Positions 34,008 through 42,137 of a stretch of DNA of 64,000 nucleotides are shown here, piece after piece. Below the pieces are notes generated by a model that made no database searches, had not been told where the DNA came from, and was given only the letters and a program-made list of their open reading frames with translations. Origin of the DNA: Natronoflexus pectinivorans (lineage in GTDB: Bacteria; Bacteroidota; Bacteroidia; Bacteroidales; Marinilabiliaceae); the NCBI RefSeq assembly GCF_004345615.1, contig NZ_SLWK01000001.1, forward strand, positions 124,001-188,000, read 5' to 3'. Each line of letters begins with the position of its first letter. The first letter of the stretch is position 1. The position numbers were made by a program, and so were the translations under genes.

Positions 34008-34307
34008 TTAATATTTGAGTTTCTTGGGATTTTGTCGATTGTCCCAAAATGTATAGAGTTCTATAATCTTATCAGCTTCATTCACAAAATAGAACAAGCT
34101 GTTATGTTTTGTGATAACAGCCTTACGTATTTCTTGGAACCGAGAAGCTTTGAACTGATAAGGATTATTCTCGATTTGACCTATAACTTTATTGGACTTT
34201 CGAACAAAATCTTTTATTTCTTTTTCCGTCCAGTTATCCTCTAAATAATCTATTATCCCATCAAAAGTATCTTCAGCCTCTTTAGACCACCGAGCAACTA
34301 AAGCCAT
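34008..34307 (-). CDS. RelE/ParE-family toxin, module 1
   Basis: A 99-residue toxin with WSKEAEDTFDGIIDYLEDNW at the start, RKAVITKHNSLFYFV in the middle and FWDNRQNPKKL at the end, the usual Bacteroidota ParE/RelE pattern. Whether it cuts mRNA or poisons gyrase is not decidable. Its start overlaps the antitoxin end by 10 bp. Its last 15 or so residues are almost the same as in the second module, but the middle is only distantly related. Confidence 0.88.
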   Translation of the reverse strand: MALVARWSKEAEDTFDGIIDYLEDNWTEKEIKDFVRKSNKVIGQIENNPYQFKASRFQEIRKAVITKHNSLFYFVNEADKIIELYTFWDNRQNPKKLKY

Positions 34308-34528
34308 TTCTGATATTTTTTCATTACTTCAGAATGGGCTCTTGTCTCACCCCTTTTGGCTTGCTCCATGCCCTTTTTCACAGACTCTTGAACACTAAAT
34401 GGCAATTCATCCCACCAGTCAGCTTCATTCTCCTGTTTGAGTATTTGACTGACCTTTTCCAATAAATTTGGTCGGTCAGTATTCAATATCATCTGAACCA
34501 ACTCTAGTTTCTTTGCTTGAACATCCAT
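34298..34528 (-). CDS. Antitoxin, module 1
   Basis: A 76-residue protein transcribed first in the module. The N-terminal ~28 residues (MDVQAKKLELVQMILNTDRP on) equal those of the second antitoxin except for one residue; the C-terminal part (SVQESVKKGMEQAKRGETRA) differs and should contact the toxin. The family has the addiction-module (ParD-like) form with WWDELP before an amphipathic helix. Confidence 0.85.
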   Translation of the reverse strand: MDVQAKKLELVQMILNTDRPNLLEKVSQILKQENEADWWDELPFSVQESVKKGMEQAKRGETRAHSEVMKKYQKWL

Positions 34529-34841
34529 CGTATTCTTTATTTTATCTTCTACAAATTTAAAGATTTAAATCACTATTGTCACCTTTTATGGATGAAGTTT
34601 TTCCAGTTTCTCTTGAAGGTTCTCCAGATTGTATTTCCGTTGGAGCGAATTCGACTACGTCGATTTTCAATTCTTTACGCTCCCGAAACCGGGATTTCGT
34701 AAACTCAAAAAGCGGCAGAGCCGAGCGGCAACTCATGTCATTTTCAACTTAAATCCGCTCCAACTTTCCCGATTCTTTTTACAATTTCCAGATAACTACC
34801 AAGATGTCTCGATTGCAAATCGGAGCGAACGGGAAACCAAC
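34529..34841 (+). repeat. Duplicated flank of TA module 1
   Basis: Nearly identical to 38518-38829, and continuous with the regulator remnant that follows. It carries a copy of TTGCAAATCGGAGCGAACGG at about 34812. No supported gene; short open frames here exist on both strands but have no recognisable protein. Confidence 0.6.
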
Positions 34842-34973
34842 CTTTTTAAAGACCCCAACCTGTTAAAGCGGTTTAACGAGATTAACAGCTTAGACGAAAA
34901 AGAAAAGGAATGCGTATATTCCTTAATGGATGCATTCCTGGCTAAAAGCAAATTGCAAAGTATTTTAAAATAA
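34842..34973 (+). pseudogene. C-terminal fragment of an XRE-type regulator, copy 1
   Basis: The frame reads LFKDPNLLKRFNEINSLDEK and on to DAFLAKSKLQSILK, the C-terminal tail that many Bacteroidota XRE regulators carry after their helix-turn-helix. The DNA-binding part is missing: upstream the frame runs into the short repeat (IANRSER) and unrelated sequence. A hairpin with a T run follows the stop at 34977-35005. The same fragment is at 38830-38961. Confidence 0.6.
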
Positions 34974-35075
34974 AAATGCCCGGAACTTATCAGGCTTTTT
35001 TTATTCAATGTAAAACCAAGACGCCCCGATTGCAAATCGGCGCGAACGGGGAAATTACGCCGAGCTAGAGCAAGG

Positions 35076-35342
35076 CTATAACATTCTGACAAGAACAATT
35101 ATTGTTTGAATGAAAAAGTTAGCTGTTAAAACAACGACCAACGTGGACAATCTCTTTAATTGTTTTTGTTTTTGTTTTTGTATATCAGTCGCAGATTGAA
35201 TTCTTTCCTGATATTGTGAAATGTCGCGTAGCTTAATTAAGCTGTAAAAACTAGCATCTGGGAACGCTTTTTTATTCAGAATAATAATAAAAATAAACCA
35301 AATTGTACCCGAAACCATTAAAATAGGACTAAAATACTCCAT
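35076..35342 (-). CDS. Small membrane protein, possible immunity protein
   Basis: An 88-residue protein from ATG 35342; a GTG at 35369 would add 9 residues. Two hydrophobic segments (ILMVSGTIWFIFIIIL and LVVVLTANFFIQTIIVLV) flank a charged, Gln/Lys-rich helix. No family recognised. It follows the 134-residue gene by 36 bp, in the series downstream of the first RHS tip, where immunity genes normally lie. Confidence 0.6.
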   Translation of the reverse strand: MEYFSPILMVSGTIWFIFIIILNKKAFPDASFYSLIKLRDISQYQERIQSATDIQKQKQKQLKRLSTLVVVLTANFFIQTIIVLVRML

Positions 35343-35378
35343 ATCAATCAATTTGAAACTGTTCAACACAATTTATAG

Positions 35379-35783
35379 TCACTCATTACAACTTATTAAA
35401 TACTTATACTCCTTATTGTTAATCATTAATATTAAGGTGTCTGAACCAGCATTCTTCATTAAAAAAGACCCTTGTTTGACAATATCCCCAAAATATATCT
35501 CCCGATCAGTTAGATTTCTTCTAATCCAAATCGTAAAGTTCTCGCCACTTTCAAGTTTAATATGCTGTATATCACTAGCACCTCTCCAACCTTGCGGATA
35601 ATATGTTGATATAACCTGACTGTTGATATGATTTTGTTTAGTTAATCTTGGATAGATTCGATTCAATTCTTCTTCTAATTTGTCTTTTTCTATGAAATCT
35701 ATTATGAATTTAGTTGCTGCAAAAGATAATACAATTATGGGAAGAAGAAAATAAACCCAAATTGGCGTTTTGCTTTTTTTCAT
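35379..35783 (-). CDS. Membrane-anchored protein, candidate immunity protein for RHS tip 1
   Basis: A 134-residue protein with one N-terminal membrane segment (IWVYFLLPIIVLSFAATKFII) and a ~100-residue extracytoplasmic part rich in beta-prone residues. No known family. It lies 160 bp downstream of the RHS tip on the same strand. An anchored periplasmic domain would suit protection against a toxin that acts in the periplasm or membrane; this is positional inference. Confidence 0.6.
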   Translation of the reverse strand: MKKSKTPIWVYFLLPIIVLSFAATKFIIDFIEKDKLEEELNRIYPRLTKQNHINSQVISTYYPQGWRGASDIQHIKLESGENFTIWIRRNLTDREIYFGDIVKQGSFLMKNAGSDTLILMINNKEYKYLISCNE

Positions 35784-35943
35784 TTTGCTGAAATTTGTTA
35801 TTAATATTGCCTATGAAACCTACGATTCAGTCAAATCACTTTGTGTTGGAGCTATAGTAATGTCTTGTTTCATTTTTCTATTAATTATTAACTCTGTGAT
35901 TTAGTCAAATCATTAACACAACTATTTGGGTAAAAACAGGAAG

Positions 35944-36741
35944 CTATTTTTTCTTTATAGTACCACGATTTAAACCCGGAGACACAACAAAAGGGTTTGC
36001 ACTACCTCCAGCTGATATTCCTGTGGAAATAGTATGACCTCCACGTACCTTAGACAATGCTCCTTCTATGCCTGCTCCAACCGGTATTTTTCCAAGGCTT
36101 AAACCGACCCATGCTTTAGTTCTGTCTCCAAAAAGCATACTCGCTTTAAAATCAGACGAATTACCTGTGTAATCAACCCTCCCATATCCAAATGTAAGAC
36201 TAATTTCCCCAGAGCCACCAGCTGCATTTTCAGAAAAAGGTATCATTTGTCCAATATCATCACCTGTCAATACGAAGAAATATCCTCTAGCATATTCAGC
36301 TGCAATATATACACCTCCAACATCAAAATATATCGCATCAGCCCCATAAAAAGGATTGAAAATACCGAGAGGTCCAACACCTGTGCCTGGAAGTACTTCG
36401 AAAACACTATTTCTTATTCTGTTTGCGGCAGCGGCACCTCTCCCGTTTGCGGCATCTCCATTAAGAAATTCATCAACAACTTTTATATCATCATTATTTC
36501 TTACATTATACCCAAGATTTTGGTAATATTCTTGCAACCTTTGATTAGTTGCTTTCTCCTCTTCATCTTCATCATCTGAATTATTTGGATCATGTGCATT
36601 CATCCCCATAAAGTCGATGAACCGAACCGGGTTGTTGTCGGCGTAGGCGAAAGGGGTTTGTTGCTGAAACTTCTCTGCCAACGGATCAATCGTATGAAAA
36701 CGTCCCAAAGCAGGGTCATACATCCTTGCCCCGTAATCCAA
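35944..36741 (-). CDS. Orphan RHS tip 1: end of RHS core plus variable C-terminal domain
   Basis: A 265-residue frame that starts inside the RHS-associated core: MDYGARMYDPALGRFHTIDP, then FAYADNNPVRFIDFMG, where the core ends at about residue 46. The remaining ~220 residues are a Gly-rich variable domain of unknown type (GGVYIAAEYARGYFF, FGYGRVDYTG). In the frame upstream a TAA occurs 10 codons before the ATG, so the thousands of residues of the RHS shell are gone. It is a displaced tip or a pseudogene. Whether it can be made and delivered without a shell is doubtful. Confidence 0.65.
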   Translation of the reverse strand: MDYGARMYDPALGRFHTIDPLAEKFQQQTPFAYADNNPVRFIDFMGMNAHDPNNSDDEDEEEKATNQRLQEYYQNLGYNVRNNDDIKVVDEFLNGDAANGRGAAAANRIRNSVFEVLPGTGVGPLGIFNPFYGADAIYFDVGGVYIAAEYARGYFFVLTGDDIGQMIPFSENAAGGSGEISLTFGYGRVDYTGNSSDFKASMLFGDRTKAWVGLSLGKIPVGAGIEGALSKVRGGHTISTGISAGGSANPFVVSPGLNRGTIKKK

Positions 36742-37256
36742 CCAATTTACGCAACTTTTTTACGTTTCCCCTGGCTCCTTACCTGCTCCAAAACCGGTGT
36801 TCAAAGAACGTCTACTTCCTCAAAAATAGCATCTTTTTTCTTTTAATTGAACCTTTTTAATTGAAAATCATTTTTTCAGATATTTCAGTTAAAAGAAAAA
36901 GATTCATTAACTTTATCCTATTGTTAACAACAGACTTATCTATAATTCTTGTAGTCTGGGGTGGGAGCACAAAAGCCCAAGGGACTGGGCGCAACACTTG
37001 GATAATATGATTATCAAGTATGGTAAATTAGAGATTAAAATTTCTCTAATCCAGGTTGCAAAAATGCTCATGTTGTTATTGTAAAAAAAATCAAAAGAGG
37101 TTGTCTTAAATGCTAAGGCAGCCTCTTTTTTTCTTCACCTCCCATTAAATCAATCTATTTCAGTTAAAAGAAAAAAGCACGCTCGGTATTGGATGGGTTT
37201 AGCTCGATTTTTATGATTAAAGCTTTGGCCGTGGGTGGGATTTTGTGCGGATTTAA
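36742..37256 (+). other. Remnant DNA upstream of RHS tip 1, mobile-element-like
   Basis: No intact gene. On the minus strand, just before the tip, a broken frame reads EEVDVL, stop, TPVLEQVRSQGKRKKVA, like the end of some coding sequence. The 20-bp repeat TATTTCAGTTAAAAGAAAAA occurs at 36881-36900 and 37156-37175. Between them a terminator-like hairpin (37093-37133, AAGAGG...CCTCTT plus T run) resembles those at the ends of Bacteroidota insertion sequences. An IS relic is likely but no transposase is visible. Confidence 0.4.
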
Positions 37257-37674
37257 TTATAAAAATGAGCATCCAACCGAACTGCAAAAGTTGATTAAAT
37301 GTGCTACTGCTGATTGAGGGCGGAAGGATGCAGGAGTTTTGCTTTGTTTTCTTCTTTGCTTAGAACCTGCTGATAATAATGGATTGTGCGTGGAAAAACA
37401 GCCTTGAGCAAGCGTCGGGATAGTGGCTGCAAATAGCGAAGAGAGGAACGAACGGAGCGGTTTGCAGACGCTGTGGGCGCGAGCCGACTGCGAGTGCGAC
37501 CGAGGCCTGACGGCGAGAGCTGATCCCGATTTATCGGGAAGGAAGCGAAGCCGGCAGTGGCGTTTACGCTGAGGTTTTGACTTTCGGGATGGGTTTTTCG
37601 TGCGGTGGCTCAAAAACTGTGACAAAGAAGAACCGAGGGAGTTAGCAGGCGAGCCTAACACAGCAGCGGAGGGA
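37257..37674 (+). other. Non-coding, GC-richer stretch before the second TA cassette
   Basis: No supported gene. A 197-codon minus-strand frame covers part of it (to 37850) but its protein is low-complexity (many Ser, Arg and Pro) and crosses the conserved hairpin, so it is a chance frame. The right part matches the DNA left of TA module 1. Confidence 0.5.
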
Positions 37675-37718
37675 TTTTTTAGCTTTGCCACAAAGGAACG
37701 ACTGGCAAGGCTAAAAAA
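37675..37718 (+). repeat. 44-bp hairpin element, orientation 2
   Basis: TTTTTTAGCTTTGCCA, CAAAGGAACGAC, TGGCAAGGCTAAAAAA. It is the exact reverse complement of 33764-33807; the flanking bases (CGGAGGGA on the left and GACCGGGA on the right) are in the same order in both copies. Confidence 0.85.
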
Positions 37719-37982
37719 GACCGGGAGCTGCAGTGAGGAAGAGGAAGGAAGGCAAAAAACATGACAAACTGGAGCGTAGCGTAACCCGGAGGGAACCGAA
37801 GGGCGGACGGCGCTTGTTTTTACCTTATAGAGCTTGCTTTTTAAAAACAAGTGCCGGGCGGTTTGGCGTGATTTTTTGCTGACTGACGATGACGAACACC
37901 GCTTTTCCTGATTGTGCGTTGGCCTTTTAATGGCATCAGGGATTTACGCTTCGCTCCAATTCCGGGTCTTGTGCGGTGGGGA
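37719..37982 (+). repeat. Duplicated flank of TA module 2
   Basis: It matches 33808-34007 (AAGGCAAAAA, GGGCGGACGGCGCTTGTTTT, AAAACAAGTGCCGG, TTTGGCGTGATTTTTTGCTG, GTCTTGTGCGGTGGGGATTA) with an extra ~65 bp in this copy. Non-coding. Confidence 0.65.
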
Positions 37983-38291
37983 TTAATATTTGAGTTTCTT
38001 GGGATTTTGGCGATTGTCCCAAAATGTAAGTAAGATTATTTCCTTCTTGTAAGGTTTAACTTTATAAAACAAGCTATTGTGCTTAGTAACAAAGCCTTTT
38101 CGAACATTTCTTTTTCGAGGGGATTCAACAAAAGTTTTAGGATATTTTTTAATAACCCCGAGAACTTCCTCTGTCTTATCCACAAAGCTTTTCACTTCAT
38201 TTAGCCCCCAGTTTTCATGAAGATAGTCCAGTACTCTATAGTAATCTTTTCGTGCTTGATTTGACCAGGCTATTTCCATCTCAAATGCCAT
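37983..38291 (-). CDS. RelE/ParE-family toxin, module 2
   Basis: A 102-residue toxin with WSNQARKDYYRVLDYLHENW, then RKGFVTKHNSLFYKV and the end FWDNRQNPKKLKY. It is of the same family as the module 1 toxin; the last 14 residues are identical but the middle is strongly different. It overlaps the antitoxin by 11 bp. Confidence 0.88.
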   Translation of the reverse strand: MAFEMEIAWSNQARKDYYRVLDYLHENWGLNEVKSFVDKTEEVLGVIKKYPKTFVESPRKRNVRKGFVTKHNSLFYKVKPYKKEIILLTFWDNRQNPKKLKY

Positions 38292-38517
38292 ATCTTAAGC
38301 GAACTTCTTTCATAACTTCTTCATGAGGAGTAGTCTCTCCTTTGTCAGCTTCCTTAATCCCTACTTCAATGGCTTGCTGAACAGATATAGGTAATTCATC
38401 CCACCAGTCAGTTTCTTTCTCCGTTGTGAGTAATTGACTGACCTTCTCCAACAAATTGGGTCGGTCAGTATTCAATATCATCTGAACCAACTCTAGTTTC
38501 TTTGCTTGAATATCCAT
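38281..38517 (-). CDS. Antitoxin, module 2
   Basis: A 78-residue antitoxin. Residues 1-28 match module 1 but for one change, then the sequence shifts to a different helix (SVQQAIEVGIKEADKGETTP) and a different end. The pair is probably functional on its own, since both reading frames are intact. Confidence 0.85.
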   Translation of the reverse strand: MDIQAKKLELVQMILNTDRPNLLEKVSQLLTTEKETDWWDELPISVQQAIEVGIKEADKGETTPHEEVMKEVRLRYGI

Positions 38518-38829
38518 CGTATTCTTTGTTTTATCTTCTACAAATTTAAAGATTTAAATCACTATTGTCACCATTTATGGATGAAGTTTTTCCAGTTTCT
38601 CTTGAAGGTTCTCCAGATTGTATTTCCGTTGGCGCGAATTCGACTACGTCGATTTTCAATTCTTTGCGCTCCCGAAACCGGGATTTCGTAAACTCAAAAA
38701 GCGACAGAGCCGAGCGGCAACTCGTGTCATTTTCAACTTAAATCCGCTCCAACTTCACCGATTCTTTTACAATTTCCAGATAACTACCAAGATGTCGCGA
38801 TTGCAAATCGGAGCGAACGGGGACCCAAC
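38518..38829 (+). repeat. Duplicated flank of TA module 2
   Basis: Nearly identical to 34529-34841, including the short TTGCAAATCGGAGCGAACGG repeat. No supported gene. Confidence 0.6.
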
Positions 38830-38961
38830 CTTTTTAAAGACCCCAACCTGTTAAAGCGGTTTAACGAGATTAACAGCTTAGACGAAAAAGAAAAGGAATG
38901 CGTATATTCCTTAATGGATGCATTCCTGGCTAAAAGCAAATTGCAAAGTATTTTAAAATAA
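38830..38961 (+). pseudogene. C-terminal fragment of an XRE-type regulator, copy 2
   Basis: The same 43-residue tail as at 34842-34973 (LFKDPNLLKRFNEINSLDEK onward), again without its helix-turn-helix half. The DNA continues identical past the stop, including the hairpin with T run. Confidence 0.6.
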
Positions 38962-39016
38962 AAATGCCCGGAACTTATCAGGCTTTTTTTATTCAATGTA
39001 AAACCAAGACGCCCCG

Positions 39017-39058
39017 ATTGCAAATCGGCGCGAACGGATTGCAAATCGGCGCGAACGG
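39017..39058 (+). repeat. Tandem pair of the 21-bp island repeat
   Basis: ATTGCAAATCGGCGCGAACG-G occurs twice head to tail (39017-39037 and 39038-39058). Single copies or variants are at about 33721, 34812, 35028 and 38802. Each lies next to a broken gene or a duplicated flank. Confidence 0.8.
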
Positions 39059-39094
39059 AGCTTTTTCCCAAAGCTCGATAAACTGCACATTTCT

Positions 39095-39241
39095 ATGAAC
39101 GACAAAGCAGCCCTTGAACAATTACAGCATATTAACGAGCTGAATGAAGAAGAAAAAGGCATTCTGCTCAAACTTATTGAGACTTTTGTCTCCAAGAAAC
39201 GCTTTAAAGATTATCTCCAAAAAAACATTGCTGCTCTATAA
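39095..39241 (+). pseudogene. Regulator C-terminal fragment, third and different copy
   Basis: A 48-residue frame starting MNDKAALEQLQHINELNEEE and ending KDYLQKNIAAL. It has the same helical layout as the two fragments above (an L-x-x-h-N-x-L-x-E-x-E-K core) but a different sequence, so it derives from another regulator. It is preceded in frame by the 21-bp repeat. The stop is followed by an imperfect hairpin (GCCTGG/CCGGGC). It could also be a tiny intact gene, but that is less likely. Confidence 0.5.
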
Positions 39242-39406
39242 AGCAAAAAGCCTGGACTTGCCGGGCTTTGTTACTACATTGATAACGTAATCTTAAATTA
39301 AATCTTATTTTGCCTAATGGCAGTTACAAACTGCCGGCTAAGATTCGACGTAGTTACCCAACGCATATTCTAACACACAAGACTACGCCGAGCGGAGCTA
39401 ACAGCG

Positions 39407-40045
39407 TTAATCAATGAACAAAGTCTTACCGTGTTTAATAATAATCTCTCCAACAGTCATTTGAACATCAAGCTCAATAGACTGGACTATCTTTGCATTA
39501 ACTTTTAAATTAATAATATGTTTATGAAAAACCAAAGTGTCCAAGCAGTTTTCGTTTTCATCATATAAAAATGCATGAGCCAGAACGCAACTTCCAGGAA
39601 GATGAGGAATATAAATCGGTATATATAAACTATCATTCTCCAAAATCATTTCATCATATTCAACAATTATTAAAACTCCCTCTTCTTCCTTTACCTCCCC
39701 ATGTTCATAATAGAGTCTCTTATATCTCAGAAGACCTGACTTGTCAAAGAAACCATAAAAAGCAAGGCCTCCAGATTCATAATATGAATATGCCGACCCT
39801 ATCATTAAACTATCACAATAACTATAAACCAGATCTATCATTCCGTTTGAAAAAAAGCGATAAACAGTCTCATTGCAATCATCTATGTAGATAATTAAAG
39901 AACTTAAATCTCCTTTGTCGCAAAAGTTTATTTCATATTTATTCTCTATCTTAAGATTAGAGGCATCTATGTTTTCTTTGTTTTTACATGAAAACAGAAA
40001 TCCAGTAAGAGCAATACTTATCAAAAACATTTTCATAACAATCAT
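39407..40045 (-). CDS. Lipoprotein, candidate immunity protein for RHS tip 2
   Basis: A 212-residue lipoprotein with signal KMFLISIALTGFLFSC followed by KNKEN. Three ATG codons lie close together (40045, 40036, 40030); 40036 gives the most typical signal peptide. The mature part is beta-rich with repeated YxxG/YYESGG and RLYYEHGE motifs, resembling the MORN-like turns common in Bacteroidota antitoxin-type and immunity proteins. It lies 56 bp downstream of the second RHS tip. Confidence 0.65.
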   Translation of the reverse strand: MIVMKMFLISIALTGFLFSCKNKENIDASNLKIENKYEINFCDKGDLSSLIIYIDDCNETVYRFFSNGMIDLVYSYCDSLMIGSAYSYYESGGLAFYGFFDKSGLLRYKRLYYEHGEVKEEEGVLIIVEYDEMILENDSLYIPIYIPHLPGSCVLAHAFLYDENENCLDTLVFHKHIINLKVNAKIVQSIELDVQMTVGEIIIKHGKTLFID

Positions 40046-40101
40046 TTTTTTAATAAAAAAGCTGAAACGCTTTCTTAGTTTATATCCCTAATGCTATTAC
40101 A

Positions 40102-40863
40102 TTAATCATTTAAAAGGTATTCAACATCCCGCTGGCTATGGCGATAGACTCTCAACGTATCCCCAGTTTTGTCATTTATTTGTACAGGAATTCTCGCTCC
40201 TCTTTGATGTGGTAAGTATGTAACATCTATTGAATCAGGCCTCCACATAAGTCTTCGTTCGCTTTCGGTATTTTTACGTGTGTCGTTCGCCTCCCTCTCC
40301 TTCGCTTTCTCAATATTCGCTCTTCTTCCATCTTTATCCAATTCTTCACCTTTGCCTGTTGAGCTTCGCTTAATTTCAGAATCTGGAGTAACCCCAATTT
40401 CAGATGCTTTGCCAATGCCTTTCGATATACCATCATTAAATCGAGAACTCCTATTAACTCCTCTTGCTCGGCCAAAGCCCAGATTAAAAAGCCTCAAAGC
40501 ATTGGGCATAAACTCAGTGTGTCGTGCAGTATAAGGATTGTTATAATTTGGATTGCCATTAGGATCTGAAAAATGCACTCCTCCTGCTTGACTATAATTA
40601 AAAAATTGCCAAAGCCATGAAACATTATTTGTTGGTGCAGGCGCTGTCACTGTCACCTCGTCTAAATCTATGTGGTAATCAACTTCCGGTTCTTCTTCCT
40701 TTAATCCTGTAGGGTCGATAAATCTCAAAGGGTTGTTCATCACATAATGATACGGTGTCATATTGTACCGGTATTCGGTTAATGGGTCGGGACTATACCA
40801 CCTTGCAATCTGGGGGTCATAAAACCTCGCCCCATAATCGTACCAACCAAAAAAACTATGCAA
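40102..40863 (-). CDS. Orphan RHS tip 2: end of RHS core plus variable C-terminal domain
   Basis: A 253-residue frame from a TTG at 40863. It starts at the core motif (W)YDYGARFYDPQIARWYSPDP, continues YHYVMNNPLRFIDPTG (core end at about residue 52), then has IDLDEVTVTAP and a variable C-terminal region that is charged and Arg/Lys-rich (EKAKEREANDTRKNTESERR). A TAA lies four codons before the start. The domain is not one I recognise; a nuclease-type toxin would fit its charge but no catalytic motif is clear. As with tip 1, the RHS shell is absent. Confidence 0.65.
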   Translation of the reverse strand: MHSFFGWYDYGARFYDPQIARWYSPDPLTEYRYNMTPYHYVMNNPLRFIDPTGLKEEEPEVDYHIDLDEVTVTAPAPTNNVSWLWQFFNYSQAGGVHFSDPNGNPNYNNPYTARHTEFMPNALRLFNLGFGRARGVNRSSRFNDGISKGIGKASEIGVTPDSEIKRSSTGKGEELDKDGRRANIEKAKEREANDTRKNTESERRLMWRPDSIDVTYLPHQRGARIPVQINDKTGDTLRVYRHSQRDVEYLLND

Positions 40864-40878
40864 CCAGCAACCTTAATA

Positions 40879-41976
40879 CTAACCCACCACCGCTTCTTTA
40901 TATTTCTCAATCAATCCAATAAACTCATCAAAAAGGAATTCCGTATCAGTTGGTCCGCTTGATGCTTCGGGGTGAAACTGGGTGGAGAAGAATGGCTTGG
41001 TTTTATGGCGGATTCCTTCGTTTGTATCGTCATTTAAATTAACAAACAAGGGCTCCCAATCTTTTTCAAGACTTTTGGTGTCCAACACAAAACCATGGTT
41101 CTGACTGGTAATGTAACAGGTGTCGGTTCCAACTTTTTTAACCGGATGGTTATGCGCCCTGTGACCATATTTCAATTTGCGAGTGGAACCACCGGCCGCA
41201 ATACCCATTAACTGGTTGCCAAGGCAAATTCCAAAAATGGGCTTGTCACCTTTAAGTGCTTTCTGAATATTGGCGACTGTTTCTTTGTAAACCTCGGGGT
41301 TTCCGGGTCCGTTTGACAACATGATGCCATCATAATCCTCTTGTGTGAAATCGTAATTCCACGGCACCCGAATAACCGTTGTATCGCGCTTTAGCAAACA
41401 ACGCAGAATATTATACTTAGCGCCTGTGTCAACCAAAACAATCCGGTGCTTTCCATTGCCATAAATCAACTTTTCAGTTGCGCAAACCTGAGCAGCAAGG
41501 TTATCATTATCCGGATTGTAAAATGGAACATCCTCATCATCTATAATAATCTTCCCAAGCATTGGACCCTTTTCCCTCAGAATTTTGGTTAATTCGCGTG
41601 TGTCTATATCAAAAATTCCGGGAACCTCATTCTGAATCAACCAATCACTTAAACTGTGGCCTGCGTTCCAATGGCTGAATTCAAATGAGTAATCAGACAC
41701 CACCAACCCTGAGATATGAATCCGGTCGGATTCATAAAATTTAGGAATACCAAATTCTTCCTCTTTTGATGGAACTCCATAATTTCCAACCAAAGGATAA
41801 GTTGATACCAAAATCTGTCCCTTATAGGATGGGTCGGTTAAACTTTCGGGGTATCCGGTCATGGCCGTGTTAAATACCACTTCTCCCGAAACCGATTTAG
41901 GAAAGCCAAAAGATTTTCCTTTGAACACAGTACCATCATCCAGCACCAGCTTTACTTCTTTTAATCCAGATATCAT
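40879..41976 (-). CDS. carA: Carbamoyl-phosphate synthase small subunit
   Basis: A 365-residue glutaminase subunit that feeds ammonia to CarB for arginine and pyrimidines. The N-terminal domain has LVLDDGTVFKGKSFG and GEVVFNTAMTGYPESLTDPSY. The glutaminase triad shows Cys in GICLGNQ, His and Glu in FHPEASSGPTDT. Length is normal. It is the last gene of the minus-strand arginine run, with its own -7 box TAAATTTG (42017-42010), and its partner carB lies 15 kb away. Confidence 0.95.
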   Translation of the reverse strand: MISGLKEVKLVLDDGTVFKGKSFGFPKSVSGEVVFNTAMTGYPESLTDPSYKGQILVSTYPLVGNYGVPSKEEEFGIPKFYESDRIHISGLVVSDYSFEFSHWNAGHSLSDWLIQNEVPGIFDIDTRELTKILREKGPMLGKIIIDDEDVPFYNPDNDNLAAQVCATEKLIYGNGKHRIVLVDTGAKYNILRCLLKRDTTVIRVPWNYDFTQEDYDGIMLSNGPGNPEVYKETVANIQKALKGDKPIFGICLGNQLMGIAAGGSTRKLKYGHRAHNHPVKKVGTDTCYITSQNHGFVLDTKSLEKDWEPLFVNLNDDTNEGIRHKTKPFFSTQFHPEASSGPTDTEFLFDEFIGLIEKYKEAVVG

Positions 41977-42009
41977 ACAACAGGTTTAATTAGGTTTATT
42001 TTGTTGTTG

Positions 42010-42017
42010 CAAATTTA
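42010..42017 (-). promoter_or_regulatory. -7 promoter element of carA
   Basis: TAAATTTG on the minus strand, 34 bp before the carA ATG, downstream of the citrate synthase terminator. It implies carA is transcribed apart from the arg operon. Confidence 0.5.
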
Positions 42018-42100
42018 CAAATAATAGAGTTGAGATAACAGAAAAATAATCACTTTTGCATATTTATTTATAAAAAACAATCCATTATGTATATAAATAC

Positions 42101-42134
42101 AAAAACGGCATCAATTTAAAATTGATGCCGTTTG
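42101..42134 (-). terminator. Terminator of the arginine/citrate synthase operon
   Basis: On the minus strand AAACGGCATCAAT pairs with ATTGATGCCGTTT and runs into TTTTTG. It follows the citrate synthase stop by a few bases. Confidence 0.9.
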
Positions 42135-42137
42135 AGA

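Noticed and set aside
34629-34841. N-terminal part of the open frame that ends in the regulator tail
   Set aside because: Only residues from 34842 on resemble a protein family; the upstream part is repeat DNA read through by chance, and the same holds for the second copy at 38618-38829.
37257-37850. A 197-codon minus-strand open frame
   Set aside because: Its protein is low-complexity (Ser, Arg, Pro), crosses the 44-bp hairpin and a duplicated non-coding flank, and the matching frame is broken in the first copy at 33.7-34.0 kb.
33721-39058. CRISPR array from the repeated ATTGCAAATCGG motif
   Set aside because: Spacing is irregular, units vary, only one tandem pair exists without spacers, and no cas gene is in the window.
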